From assembly GCA_025933775.1 (NCBI GenBank), contig JAICZH010000019.1:1-41439 (forward strand): DNA of 41,439 nucleotides. The letters are read 5' to 3'. Position 1 is the first letter of the stretch; each line of letters starts with the position of its first letter. The notes under the pieces are model-generated. The model was given only the letters and a program-made list of their open reading frames with translations. It had not been told where the DNA came from and made no database searches. Source of the stretch: Chitinophagaceae bacterium (GTDB taxonomy: Bacteria; Bacteroidota; Bacteroidia; Chitinophagales; Chitinophagaceae). This document shows positions 19,009 to 26,512 of the stretch, piece by piece. Both the position numbers and the translations under genes were made by a program.

Positions 19009-19866
19009 CTATAAAGAAGTAATATTAGTTAGTGATTGCAATGATTTTTTAATATACCAATCATCAAATAAACTTATTGATTCAAAAACCCTTACATAAT
19101 CATTATGTGTAAGCAATTCAAAAATGTCATCGCGTTTAGGAGAAAAGTTATGTTCAACAGTTATTATTTCGATGCGGTATTTTTCAAAGTCGAATGCACT
19201 TAAAATATCAAATTCTGAGCCTTCCGTGTCTATAGACAGGTAATCAATTACAGGTGGTGCATTATAAAATTTCAATAGATCATTTAAAGAAACCGTTTCA
19301 ACACTATAGGTTTTTGGATATTTCCTTTTTTCTGCATGATAGTCGGATGTTGAAAACAAATCTATTGTTGACAGCTCGGCATAGGCCGTTTCATGAAAAG
19401 TAACCTGCTCGCCCGATTTCGACCAAACACATCGGGTATCAATAAAACAGTTCCTGTTTGCTTTCAATCTCTCTGCCCATACTTTTGCTGGTTCTGCCAG
19501 TATTCCTTTCCATTCATATTTATCTTCCAATAAAAAACTATTACTTAACGTAACTCCGTCTGTTGCCCCAAACTCGACAAAGAAGCCACCCTGCTTATCT
19601 TTAAATAAATAGGAAACAAAAAGATCCTGAAATACCTGGGATTTAGATAAGCCAAGCTTATCTGCTGAATATTTTATGAAGTCTTCAAGAGAAGACTTAT
19701 CAGAAGCTCGGTTTGTCAATACAAAGAGCAGCTTATTTAATAATCTTTCTACCTCTAATTTTTCAGAGGTTACTTTTGTATATTCAATCTTCAAAAGTTC
19801 TGAAGCTTTTAGATTGGATAGCTCGAAACCTAACGAATTAAAGAAAGTTTTTAGGATATTTTTCAT
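19009..19866 (-). CDS. FkbM family methyltransferase
   Basis: The protein has 285 residues. After an N-terminal helical region (1-85) comes SQVFQDLFVSYLF and the SAM-binding FFVEFGATDGVTLSNS, then GILAEPAKVWAE and the YLSIDTEGSEFDIL acidic motif. This is the FkbM subtype with the EFGA(T/N)DG loop. It is flanked on both sides by decayed pieces of wzt and fkbM, so it may have arrived by recombination between flanking homologous segments. The likely activity is SAM-dependent O-methylation of a glycan. Confidence 0.9.
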   Translation of the reverse strand: MKNILKTFFNSLGFELSNLKASELLKIEYTKVTSEKLEVERLLNKLLFVLTNRASDKSSLEDFIKYSADKLGLSKSQVFQDLFVSYLFKDKQGGFFVEFGATDGVTLSNSFLLEDKYEWKGILAEPAKVWAERLKANRNCFIDTRCVWSKSGEQVTFHETAYAELSTIDLFSTSDYHAEKRKYPKTYSVETVSLNDLLKFYNAPPVIDYLSIDTEGSEFDILSAFDFEKYRIEIITVEHNFSPKRDDIFELLTHNDYVRVFESISLFDDWYIKKSLQSLTNITSL

Positions 19867-19916
19867 AAGAGCGTTAAGCTTTCAAATGACGAATATTACT
19901 GTGATAAAATTTGTTC

Positions 19917-20057
19917 ACGAATTTTTATTGAATATTATTGATTCAATTCCTTTGTATTCCGGATTTTTGTAAACGAATAATCCATGTCAGAAAATAATTC
20001 CTTTAAATCGGACGAACAACCCTGCTGGTATTCCAAATTATCCAGAAGCTACGCACA
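19917..20057 (-). pseudogene. Decayed 3' end of an fkbM methyltransferase gene
   Basis: The minus strand encodes LLDNLEYQQGCSSDLKE, then, after a one-base frame change, LFVYKNPEYKGIES. These align with SLDYLQVCSANLQE and LLVYKNPEFKGVQK at the C-terminus of the intact fkbM gene at 17925-18851. No start or catalytic part remains. It is joined directly to a truncated wzt head upstream (20058-20162), as expected if an internal deletion fused the two genes. This explains most of the 308-bp stretch between 19866 and 20175. Confidence 0.75.
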
Positions 20058-20162
20058 TTATGCCACCCACCTGTTCACATCATGGCTAAATGATCCCAGG
20101 CCCACATTGCCCAGCCGGTATTGCTTGGAAAGATTTTCTACTTTTATTACTGTATCACTCAT
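20058..20162 (-). pseudogene. Truncated 5' end of a wzt-like gene (copy 2)
   Basis: From an ATG at 20162 the frame gives a 34-residue peptide. Its residues 4-32 match residues 4-32 of intact Wzt almost exactly: VIKVENLSKQYRLGNVGLG then SFSHD.NRW. It then stops at a TAA, where homology switches to an fkbM tail. The start lies 12 bp behind the PIG-L gene stop. This is probably the remnant of the original wzt partner near wzm. A tiny expressed peptide is possible but unlikely. Confidence 0.82.
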
Positions 20163-20174
20163 TTATTTTATGAA

Positions 20175-20939
20175 TTAAATTCCCATTCCACCTTGTAATT
20201 TTCCTGACATCCTGATAAATCCTTCCCCTGCTTTTACACCCAATTCACGTCCTCTGAAATCTTCCATGGCGGCATGCCCGCATTCATAAATACCCGGCGG
20301 ATCCTGGCTTACATGGCAATACACTGCTTTTTTCTTTTGTTCCTGTGTATCCGTTATATCCACATAATCGGTCGGATGAAAAATAAGGCTTTGCTCACCG
20401 ATACATACTTCAAAAAAATACAGTGAAAATTGTTGTGGCTCCCGCAGCCATGATTGTATGGTCAACAGGCTGGCTACCTGGTGATCCTTGTGTGCATCCA
20501 GTGGCCAGTGCGTAAAGACGATGCCGGGTTTTTCATTCATGATGAGTTGCTGCATTTTATTTACCCAATCATTGTTACAAACGGAATCGCCATCAATTTG
20601 TCCGGCAAAAACAGGCTTTGCATCTAATACCTTACAGGCATTGATGGCTTCCTGCCTCCGGATGGATGCCGCTTCGTTATGACTTTTACCTGGGATGCCG
20701 GCTTCGCCTGTAGTTAAATAAATAATAGTTACATCGTGGCCTGCGTTCCGCAGCTTTGCCAATGTGCCGCCACATCCGCTTTCCGGGTCATCAGGATGGC
20801 CGCCTACACAAACTATTTTTTTATTTATATCAATTGGGGTTCTTTTGTCCAATACTACTGAAGGGAGCGCAACCAGGCCCAGGCCAAGTGCACCGGTGTT
20901 CTTCATAAACTTCCGGCGTGTGTTAAATGATGATGACAT
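20175..20939 (-). CDS. PIG-L/LmbE family deacetylase with Tat-type signal
   Basis: This 254-residue protein begins with a twin-arginine signal (TRRKFMK at 7-13 followed by a hydrophobic GLGLVALPSVV), so it should be exported folded. The PIG-L zinc site is present: GGHPDDPE at 46-53 and HKDH at 150-153. TIIYLTTGEAG follows the first motif, as in the family. PIG-L enzymes remove N-acetyl groups from GlcNAc-like sugars. A periplasmic location next to polysaccharide export genes suggests trimming of the glycan or an unrelated cargo role. It interrupts the usual wzm-wzt adjacency. The substrate is unknown. Confidence 0.9.
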   Translation of the reverse strand: MSSSFNTRRKFMKNTGALGLGLVALPSVVLDKRTPIDINKKIVCVGGHPDDPESGCGGTLAKLRNAGHDVTIIYLTTGEAGIPGKSHNEAASIRRQEAINACKVLDAKPVFAGQIDGDSVCNNDWVNKMQQLIMNEKPGIVFTHWPLDAHKDHQVASLLTIQSWLREPQQFSLYFFEVCIGEQSLIFHPTDYVDITDTQEQKKKAVYCHVSQDPPGIYECGHAAMEDFRGRELGVKAGEGFIRMSGKLQGGMGI

Positions 20940-20990
20940 TGTGGTTATTAAATTTTTTCTACCGCTAAATTTTTTTACTAAGTTTTTTTA

Positions 20991-21038
20991 CCACTAAGCC
21001 ATGGAGAAATAAATTCTTTGTTCTTAGTGTCTTTGTGG
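20991..21038. repeat. Imperfect inverted repeat of intergenic type
   Basis: The forward strand has ccactaag at 20991-20998 and an inverted partner cttagtg followed by tctttgtgg at 21023-21038. Stretches of this cttagtgtctttgtggtt type are familiar from Bacteroidota intergenic DNA. It lies in the 130-bp gap between the unknown gene and the PIG-L gene. Confidence 0.4.
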
Positions 21039-21069
21039 TTTATGCCATTTAGCCTTATAGTTAAAGCGC

Positions 21070-21816
21070 TTAATTATAAAAACTTCCTACGACGGTAGCC
21101 GGCTTGCACCGCATTATATTTACGGGCTGGTTTTGCAAATCGTCTTTGTAAAAATTTACTGATATTCCAATTAAGGCAAGACTTTGAGGGGCAGTAACAT
21201 TATCAAATTGTATTTCTCTTGCCGGTATTATCTCATCAACATAAGGAATGGTAAGCTTGGTTTCTGCACAATGATGCCCGTTAGCCTCGTTCATGCGTAT
21301 GGTTGCAGCTATATAGGTAATAACTATTTGCCTCGTTGCTACCGGCGCCTTAATAGCAGTAACAGGGTTAAAAGCCGGCCATTGTAAAAGCACACCGCCA
21401 TTTACACTGCGGCATATGATAACTTTTACCTGCAATATTTTTTTTAGTTCAGCCTCGTCATTAAAGGAAAGATCATCAAAAAAAGGTATGCCGTCTGTAG
21501 GTTCCGTATTCTTCAACGGGTTTTCTTTTAACCATTTCCTGAACGCTCCATCCGTTTTATAGATAAAGGAACGGTTAGCAGGTATTTCAGGCATCAAACT
21601 CATAAACAATGCTCTTACCACGGCAGAAGATTTTACTGCAATTCCAAAGTCCTTTGCAGCCTTTTGGGTTGGCTTCGTTTGCCTTACTCGTGCAGGAACT
21701 GTCCGTATGCAATGGATACCCTTCCACTGGTAGTAGATTATGTTACTTACAGTGCCTCTTAATTTAATATTGGTTTGTATTCCCATACATTGCCGGCTGT
21801 TTTCCGGCTCTTTCAT
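21070..21816 (-). CDS. Uncharacterised Bacteroidota protein
   Basis: I do not recognise a named family with certainty. The protein has 248 residues; an internal ATG at 21786 (MGIQTNIKLRG) may be the true start. The N-terminal part reads LRGTVSNIIYYQWKGIHCIR, then TVPARVRQTKPTQKAAKDFG. A G-x-x-x-Y-W-G-x-x-x-R-x-P layout with following KPT..Q..A recalls Bacteroidota DUF6266-like proteins, but this is only a pattern resemblance. The C-terminal half alternates hydrophobic strands (VKVIICRS, IVITYIAATIRM) like a beta sandwich. No signal peptide or membrane segment is seen. It lies between wzm and the PIG-L gene and looks like a foreign insert. Confidence 0.6.
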   Translation of the reverse strand: MKEPENSRQCMGIQTNIKLRGTVSNIIYYQWKGIHCIRTVPARVRQTKPTQKAAKDFGIAVKSSAVVRALFMSLMPEIPANRSFIYKTDGAFRKWLKENPLKNTEPTDGIPFFDDLSFNDEAELKKILQVKVIICRSVNGGVLLQWPAFNPVTAIKAPVATRQIVITYIAATIRMNEANGHHCAETKLTIPYVDEIIPAREIQFDNVTAPQSLALIGISVNFYKDDLQNQPVNIMRCKPATVVGSFYN

Positions 21817-21821
21817 TCATC

Positions 21822-21846
21822 CCAAGTCCGTCATTGACGGACTTGG
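21822..21846. repeat. Perfect 11-bp hairpin
   Basis: The arms ccaagtccgtc (21822-21832) and gacggacttgg (21836-21846) are exact reverse complements around a 3-base loop. No T-run follows on either strand at the normal distance, so a classical terminator is doubtful. It lies directly in front of the unknown gene at 21070-21816 and may be a regulatory hairpin or a mobile-element end. Confidence 0.6.
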
Positions 21847-21945
21847 CCAAAAAAAGGTATAGAGAAGACTGCCTGCAAACAACTGTTTGTGTTTGCCGTA
21901 CACTTCAATTATTAATCATTCCTTTTCAATTAATCCCTCTTCACG

Positions 21946-22029
21946 TCATTTCACACTATCTGCTTCTGTTATTTTTTTGGCTAATTCCAAATCCAATGAA
22001 ACATTGGTAGCTCCGGGTAAGTAGTTGAA
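21946..22029 (-). pseudogene. Short open fragment, possible gene remnant
   Basis: Between wzm and the unknown gene the minus strand reads FNYLPGATNVSLD then LELAKKITEADSVK before a TGA. The composition is protein-like and amphipathic, but there is no start and I cannot name a parent family. It may be the tail of a gene lost by deletion after wzm. Confidence 0.3.
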
Positions 22030-22036
22030 TGAATTC

Positions 22037-22909
22037 CTACACCGTATCCATAAAGCTCTTTTCTACTTTGCTGAAAGTTATTAAGCCAATAAATAATACC
22101 ACAGCGATAAATGCGACACTGTACAACAAACTTGCAGCAGTAAAATTTCCTTTATGAAACAATGCATACCGGAATGCTTCTACAATTGGCGTAAGCGGGT
22201 TCCACCGAATCCATGAAGCATATTTATTGTGTTGCAAAAAAGATAGCGGATAAGCTATTGGCGTGGCATACATAAGCAATTGCACTGCAAAACCAATCAA
22301 TACAGACAGGTCGCGGTACTTTGTAGTTAAAGATGAAATAATAATTCCTAACCCAAGCCCCATTGCTGCCATCATCAAAACTAATATTGGTATCATTAAC
22401 AAAGAAAATCCTGCATACACGGGCATTCCCTTCGCCACATAAAAAATGAATACTGCCATTAATAATAAAAATTGAATGGCGAATTTTATTAAATTGGATA
22501 AAACAGTGGATAATGGAATTATGAGCCTCGGGAAATATACTTTACCAAAAATGCCTGCATTGGCAACAAATGTATTAGAAGTGCTGTTGAGGCAAGATGA
22601 AAAATAATTCCAAATTGTAATGCCGCTCATATAAAATAAAATAGGAGGAATGCCATCAGTGGGGATGTTGGCTATTTTTCCAAATACTAATAAGAAAACG
22701 ATTGTAGTAAAAATCGGCTGAATGAAATGCCACAGCGGCCCGAGTATGGTTTGCTTATATTGAGCAATAAAATCGCGTTTTACAAAAAGCAATAACAGGT
22801 CGCGGTACTTCCATACTTCTTTTAATTTTAAATCGAAAAGATGCGCCTTTGGCTGAATAATAAGGTCCCAATCTTTTTCAGGAGAAGCAGCCGTAATATT
22901 ATTAGTCAA
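22037..22909 (-). CDS. wzm: O-antigen/polysaccharide ABC transporter permease
   Basis: The protein has 290 residues. It begins with a cytoplasmic segment containing LFDLKLKEVWKYRDLLLLF and RDFIAQYKQTILGPLWH, the hallmark entry of Wzm/TagG permeases. About six hydrophobic segments follow (for example TIVFLLVFGKIA, LLLMAVFIFYVA, LLYSVAFIAVVLF). The start is a TTG at 22909 inside a TTGA overlap with the upstream GT4 gene. With Wzt it should form the channel that moves undecaprenyl-linked glycan across the inner membrane. The usual adjacent wzt is missing and only a truncated head remains nearby. Confidence 0.94.
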   Translation of the reverse strand: MTNNITAASPEKDWDLIIQPKAHLFDLKLKEVWKYRDLLLLFVKRDFIAQYKQTILGPLWHFIQPIFTTIVFLLVFGKIANIPTDGIPPILFYMSGITIWNYFSSCLNSTSNTFVANAGIFGKVYFPRLIIPLSTVLSNLIKFAIQFLLLMAVFIFYVAKGMPVYAGFSLLMIPILVLMMAAMGLGLGIIISSLTTKYRDLSVLIGFAVQLLMYATPIAYPLSFLQHNKYASWIRWNPLTPIVEAFRYALFHKGNFTAASLLYSVAFIAVVLFIGLITFSKVEKSFMDTV

Positions 22910-24027
22910 TTGTAATTAACAGGATTGAATGTGATAACTTGTTCCAATTTTTTTTTATACGCTTCGTAACTAAAATGATCCGTCAATACTTTACGGGAAG
23001 GAATAAACGCAGTTTTATTTTTAATAATATTTTCTATGGCTTTGGCAATTTCTTCTACATTATCGGGATTCACCAATTGCCCTAATTCTCCATTCAGCAA
23101 TGCATCCACAGATCCATCAATATTGCCTGCAATTACAGGAACGCCATAATACATCGCTTCGATAAATACAATTCCAAACCCTTCTTTGCGGCTGGGCATT
23201 ACATACACATCGCTCATAGCAAAATGTTCCTTCAGTTCTTCTTCTGGTATAAAACCGGGCAGTACAATGTTTTTCATTTCTAACTTTTTTGCGAGATTTT
23301 CTACAAATAATTTTTCTTTATTATCGTATCTGCCGGCGATAAAATATTTAATACCATAATAACGGTTTTGCAAATTAGCAATCGCTTCAATCACTTTATC
23401 ATAGCCTTTGTAACGCTCTCTGGAAGCCAATCTTGTTAACGACATCAGAATGGTGTCCGATTCATTAAATCCATATTTTTGTAAAAGTTCTTTATTTTTT
23501 TTGCTTTCTGAAGGCAATTGTAAAAAAGGGTCAAGGCAGTTATTAAGCACTTCAATTCTTTGCGCAGGCACTCCATGCAACTTACTCACCTGGCTTTTAG
23601 TAAAGTTACTTACGGCAATAATTTTATCACATGCCCTCAACATTCTTCTTTTATAAGAAATAACCGGAAACCATATTTCTATTCCATGTGCCAGTAAAAT
23701 TAATTTTGTGCGGGGAAAAAATTTTTTGATAAGCCACCCCACGGGCAACAAATTGATATGGCTAAGAATGATACGATCATATTTTCTGCTGGAATAAACT
23801 GTTTCTGCGATAAATTGTAATTTATTTATAGAAAATCCTTTAAAGTTTTCAGATGGAAAATAGGCATTATGAAATGCATCCTGTTGTTTATCGTACATGC
23901 TGCAAACCTGCAACACGCCTTGGTTTTCAAGGCTTTCTTCGTACAAAGCTTTTCCCATTATACGGCACACTTTTTCTATACCGCCGGTAGCCGAAAAAAT
24001 TCTTAATGTGAGAAAAAGCGTTTTCAA
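22906..24027 (-). CDS. Family 4 glycosyltransferase (TTG start)
   Basis: This 373-residue GT4 enzyme starts at TTG 24027; no ATG lies between the upstream in-frame stop and this point. The N-terminal FSATGGIEKVCRIMG loop and the C-terminal donor site SRKEGFGIVFIEAMYYGVPVI are diagnostic. LTRLASRERYKGYDKVIEAI marks the linker to the donor domain. It overlaps wzm by 4 bp (TTGA), so both are translated together. It probably adds an early or bridging sugar to the exported glycan. Confidence 0.93.
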   Translation of the reverse strand: MKTLFLTLRIFSATGGIEKVCRIMGKALYEESLENQGVLQVCSMYDKQQDAFHNAYFPSENFKGFSINKLQFIAETVYSSRKYDRIILSHINLLPVGWLIKKFFPRTKLILLAHGIEIWFPVISYKRRMLRACDKIIAVSNFTKSQVSKLHGVPAQRIEVLNNCLDPFLQLPSESKKNKELLQKYGFNESDTILMSLTRLASRERYKGYDKVIEAIANLQNRYYGIKYFIAGRYDNKEKLFVENLAKKLEMKNIVLPGFIPEEELKEHFAMSDVYVMPSRKEGFGIVFIEAMYYGVPVIAGNIDGSVDALLNGELGQLVNPDNVEEIAKAIENIIKNKTAFIPSRKVLTDHFSYEAYKKKLEQVITFNPVNYN

Positions 24028-24043
24028 TTTGTATCAACTACTA

Positions 24044-25834
24044 TCAATTAACCCTGCGTGTTTGCAGAATAATTAATGACATCAAATGGCTCCAATGAAG
24101 TTTGCCTTCCCTGAACTTTTTATAATTATTTCTTGCGGTTGCATTTTTATTTTCCATTATATCTTTTATAAAAATACTTTCGCGCATCCATTCATTAAAC
24201 GGCAGGCTGAAGCCCATCTTTTTTCTGTTCCACACAGTTTCAGGCAATTGATTTTTAAAAGCATCTATTAATACTTGCTTTGGAATTATGCCTTTATATT
24301 TTATATCAGATGAAATGGATAATGCCGTTTTAATTACTTCATCATCCAAAAAAGGAACTCTTATTTCTACACCATGAGCCATGCTCATTACATCGGCATC
24401 ACGAAGCAATTGATTTTGCATATACATATTTAATTCCATCCAACTTGCTTTATTTTTGCAAAGCAACTTAGACAAGGATGGAAGTACCGGATGTTCTTCT
24501 AATATAGACCACACTTGTTTTTCGCTCATTCCCAACTGTGCCGCTATTTGTCTCGGAATAAACTGTCCTCTTAAAAACAGATACAATCCTTTAATACCTT
24601 CCAAATACAAATACGAAAGCCTGTTGGCTCTTTTGTCGGCGCTTTGTTTTGCCTCTAATAAAATTCGTGATGGCAATCGTTGCAGTCGTGTTGCAATTGA
24701 CAGTCGGTTAAATGAAGGATAACCCCCGAATAATTCATCGCCGCCAATGCCGGAGAGAACTGCTTTTAATCCTTGTTGTTTTGCATATTTGCTGATAAAC
24801 CAGGTATTCACTCCATCACAACTGGGCATATCCATTGCATTGAGGATAGCAGGAAATGACTCTCCAAATTCATTTTCAGTTAACAGATGTTGATAATGTT
24901 TACATTGAATTTGTGCTATGATACTGTCCTGGTATTCTTTTTCAGAAAATTGCGCTTCATTAAAATATAATGATAAAGTTTTTAAATGCTTGCTTTGATA
25001 ATCGGATGCAACGGTTGTTACAATGCCGGAATCTACTCCCCCACTTAAAAAGACGCCGATGGGTGCATCAGACAACAAGTGTCTTCCAACAGCAAGGTGC
25101 AATGAGTTTTTGATGGAAGCCTTTGCACATAAGGTATCAGTTATACAATCGCTATAGCTATAGTGATTGAAAGATTGATAACTTTCAGCACCGGTGGAAA
25201 GATTATATTTATAAAAACAACCTTTGTGCAAAGGTTTTACGTCCTGCAATGTTGTTGAAGGTTCTGGTATATGTCCATAGGCAAGCTGAAGAACGGGCCA
25301 TATTTTATTTTCATTTTTATTTTCCAAAGCAGCAAAAGCTCTTATCTCCGATGCAAATTCTATTGATGTTTCGGTTGCTGAATAATATAATGGTTTAATG
25401 CCGGAAGAATCTCTTACGAGATATAAATCTTTTTCAACAGTATCAAAAAGCGCAAAAGCAAACATTCCTTTCAGTTTTGCAAAACTTTGTGTATTCCACC
25501 GGGCAAAAGCAGCTAAAATAACTTCGGTATCGCATTGGGTACGGAAAGCCATACCGGTTTTTATCAATTCATTTTTAAGTTCAGGAAAGTTATAAATTTC
25601 ACCATTGAAAGAAATGACATACCTGTTGCAGTAAGTCATAGGCTGATGCCCCGATGCAGAAAGATCGAGCAATGCAAGCCTGCGATGACCCAGAACTAAA
25701 TTATTCTCTGCACAGGTATGAATGCCGGCATCATCCGGGCCCCCATGTTGCTGAAGGTTACACATTTTTGTAACCATCTGTTCTATGGCTGGCAGCGGAA
25801 GATTTTTATTGGCTATTCCTGCAATGCGGCACAA
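24044..25834 (-). CDS. asnB: Asparagine synthase-type amidotransferase (TTG start)
   Basis: This 596-residue AsnB homologue starts at TTG 25834, giving MCRIAGIANK with catalytic Cys2. Glutaminase residues include GHRRLALLDLS and FNGEIYNF; the synthetase pyrophosphate loop is LSGGVDSG at 263-270. It departs from the usual pattern at the third residue (Arg for Gly), at HGGPDD (normally HRGPD) and at RDSSGIKPLYY (normally RDRFGIKPLYY). It follows the antiterminator gene by 56 bp. As an exosortase/EPS-type amidotransferase it may amidate a sugar acid; true asparagine synthesis cannot be ruled out. Confidence 0.92.
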   Translation of the reverse strand: MCRIAGIANKNLPLPAIEQMVTKMCNLQQHGGPDDAGIHTCAENNLVLGHRRLALLDLSASGHQPMTYCNRYVISFNGEIYNFPELKNELIKTGMAFRTQCDTEVILAAFARWNTQSFAKLKGMFAFALFDTVEKDLYLVRDSSGIKPLYYSATETSIEFASEIRAFAALENKNENKIWPVLQLAYGHIPEPSTTLQDVKPLHKGCFYKYNLSTGAESYQSFNHYSYSDCITDTLCAKASIKNSLHLAVGRHLLSDAPIGVFLSGGVDSGIVTTVASDYQSKHLKTLSLYFNEAQFSEKEYQDSIIAQIQCKHYQHLLTENEFGESFPAILNAMDMPSCDGVNTWFISKYAKQQGLKAVLSGIGGDELFGGYPSFNRLSIATRLQRLPSRILLEAKQSADKRANRLSYLYLEGIKGLYLFLRGQFIPRQIAAQLGMSEKQVWSILEEHPVLPSLSKLLCKNKASWMELNMYMQNQLLRDADVMSMAHGVEIRVPFLDDEVIKTALSISSDIKYKGIIPKQVLIDAFKNQLPETVWNRKKMGFSLPFNEWMRESIFIKDIMENKNATARNNYKKFREGKLHWSHLMSLIILQTRRVN

Positions 25835-25851
25835 AACAATTAAGAATTAAA

Positions 25852-25869
25852 AATTGAAAATTGAAAATT
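25852..25869. repeat. Short AT-rich direct repeat
   Basis: The unit aattgaaa occurs twice in tandem followed by aatt, in the 56-bp gap between the antiterminator and amidotransferase genes. Such repeats are common spacers in Bacteroidota and could slip during replication. Confidence 0.45.
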
Positions 25870-25890
25870 AATTGCAGTTAAAAAGATTTT

Positions 25891-26409
25891 TTAATGTTTA
25901 ATTAATTCCAGATTTTTTTTATCGAAATGAGCGCTCAACTGTATGTCGAGGCTGTCTATTTTTACTACAGCGCGGTTTCCAAACACTTCTATTACTATAC
26001 CTTCGTAATTCATTAAGATGCCTTGTGTAATACGAACAGATGCATTAGCCACCAGATTTTTTTTCTCTACTTCTACATTACTGAATTCATTTAAAAACTT
26101 TTTTATGGTAATGATCTCTTCTTCTTTTATCTGTGCGGGACGTCCCAGCCAAAAAACAAAATTTAAAATTCCTGGAATTTTTCTAAGCTCCCATTTATTT
26201 TCAACTTTAGGTTTTACAAAAACATAGCCTCTGAAGATAGGTTCAAATACTACTTTTTTGCGATCGCTCCATTGGCGGCTTACTTTGTTCAAAGGGCAAT
26301 AATGTTCAATTCCTTTTTCAAGTAAACGTTCTGCAACTTTTTTTTCCCATCGTGGTTTTGTATATACTGCATACCAGGCGTATGTTTCATCATTTGTATT
26401 TTCAGGCAT
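25891..26409 (-). CDS. UpxY-type NusG-like transcription antiterminator
   Basis: The protein has 172 residues. The NGN domain is clear: YAWYAVYTKPRWEKKVAERL at about 9-28, PIFRGYVFVKP, and WLGRPAQIKEEEI. The C-terminal part (about 120-170) is a KOW-like segment with GILMNYEGIVIEVFGNRAVVKID. UpxY proteins of Bacteroides bind the operon leader and RNA polymerase and let it pass early terminators in long capsule operons. Here the gene is third, behind wza and wzc, rather than first. It should promote read-through of the downstream 25-kb glycan operon. Confidence 0.9.
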   Translation of the reverse strand: MPENTNDETYAWYAVYTKPRWEKKVAERLLEKGIEHYCPLNKVSRQWSDRKKVVFEPIFRGYVFVKPKVENKWELRKIPGILNFVFWLGRPAQIKEEEIITIKKFLNEFSNVEVEKKNLVANASVRITQGILMNYEGIVIEVFGNRAVVKIDSLDIQLSAHFDKKNLELIKH

Positions 26410-26512
26410 ATCATAGTAAGTTATAAATTCTAATTGGGATGTGAAGATAAAGCTTCGCTATTCCTCAGCCACAGTGCATGAAGATTTTAAAGTAAAAAAA
26501 TTGTTAAGCATA

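Noticed and set aside
21860-21900. A gcaaaca / tgtttgc inverted repeat upstream of the unknown gene
   Set aside because: The 7-bp arms with no conserved context are weak compared with the nearby perfect 11-bp hairpin.
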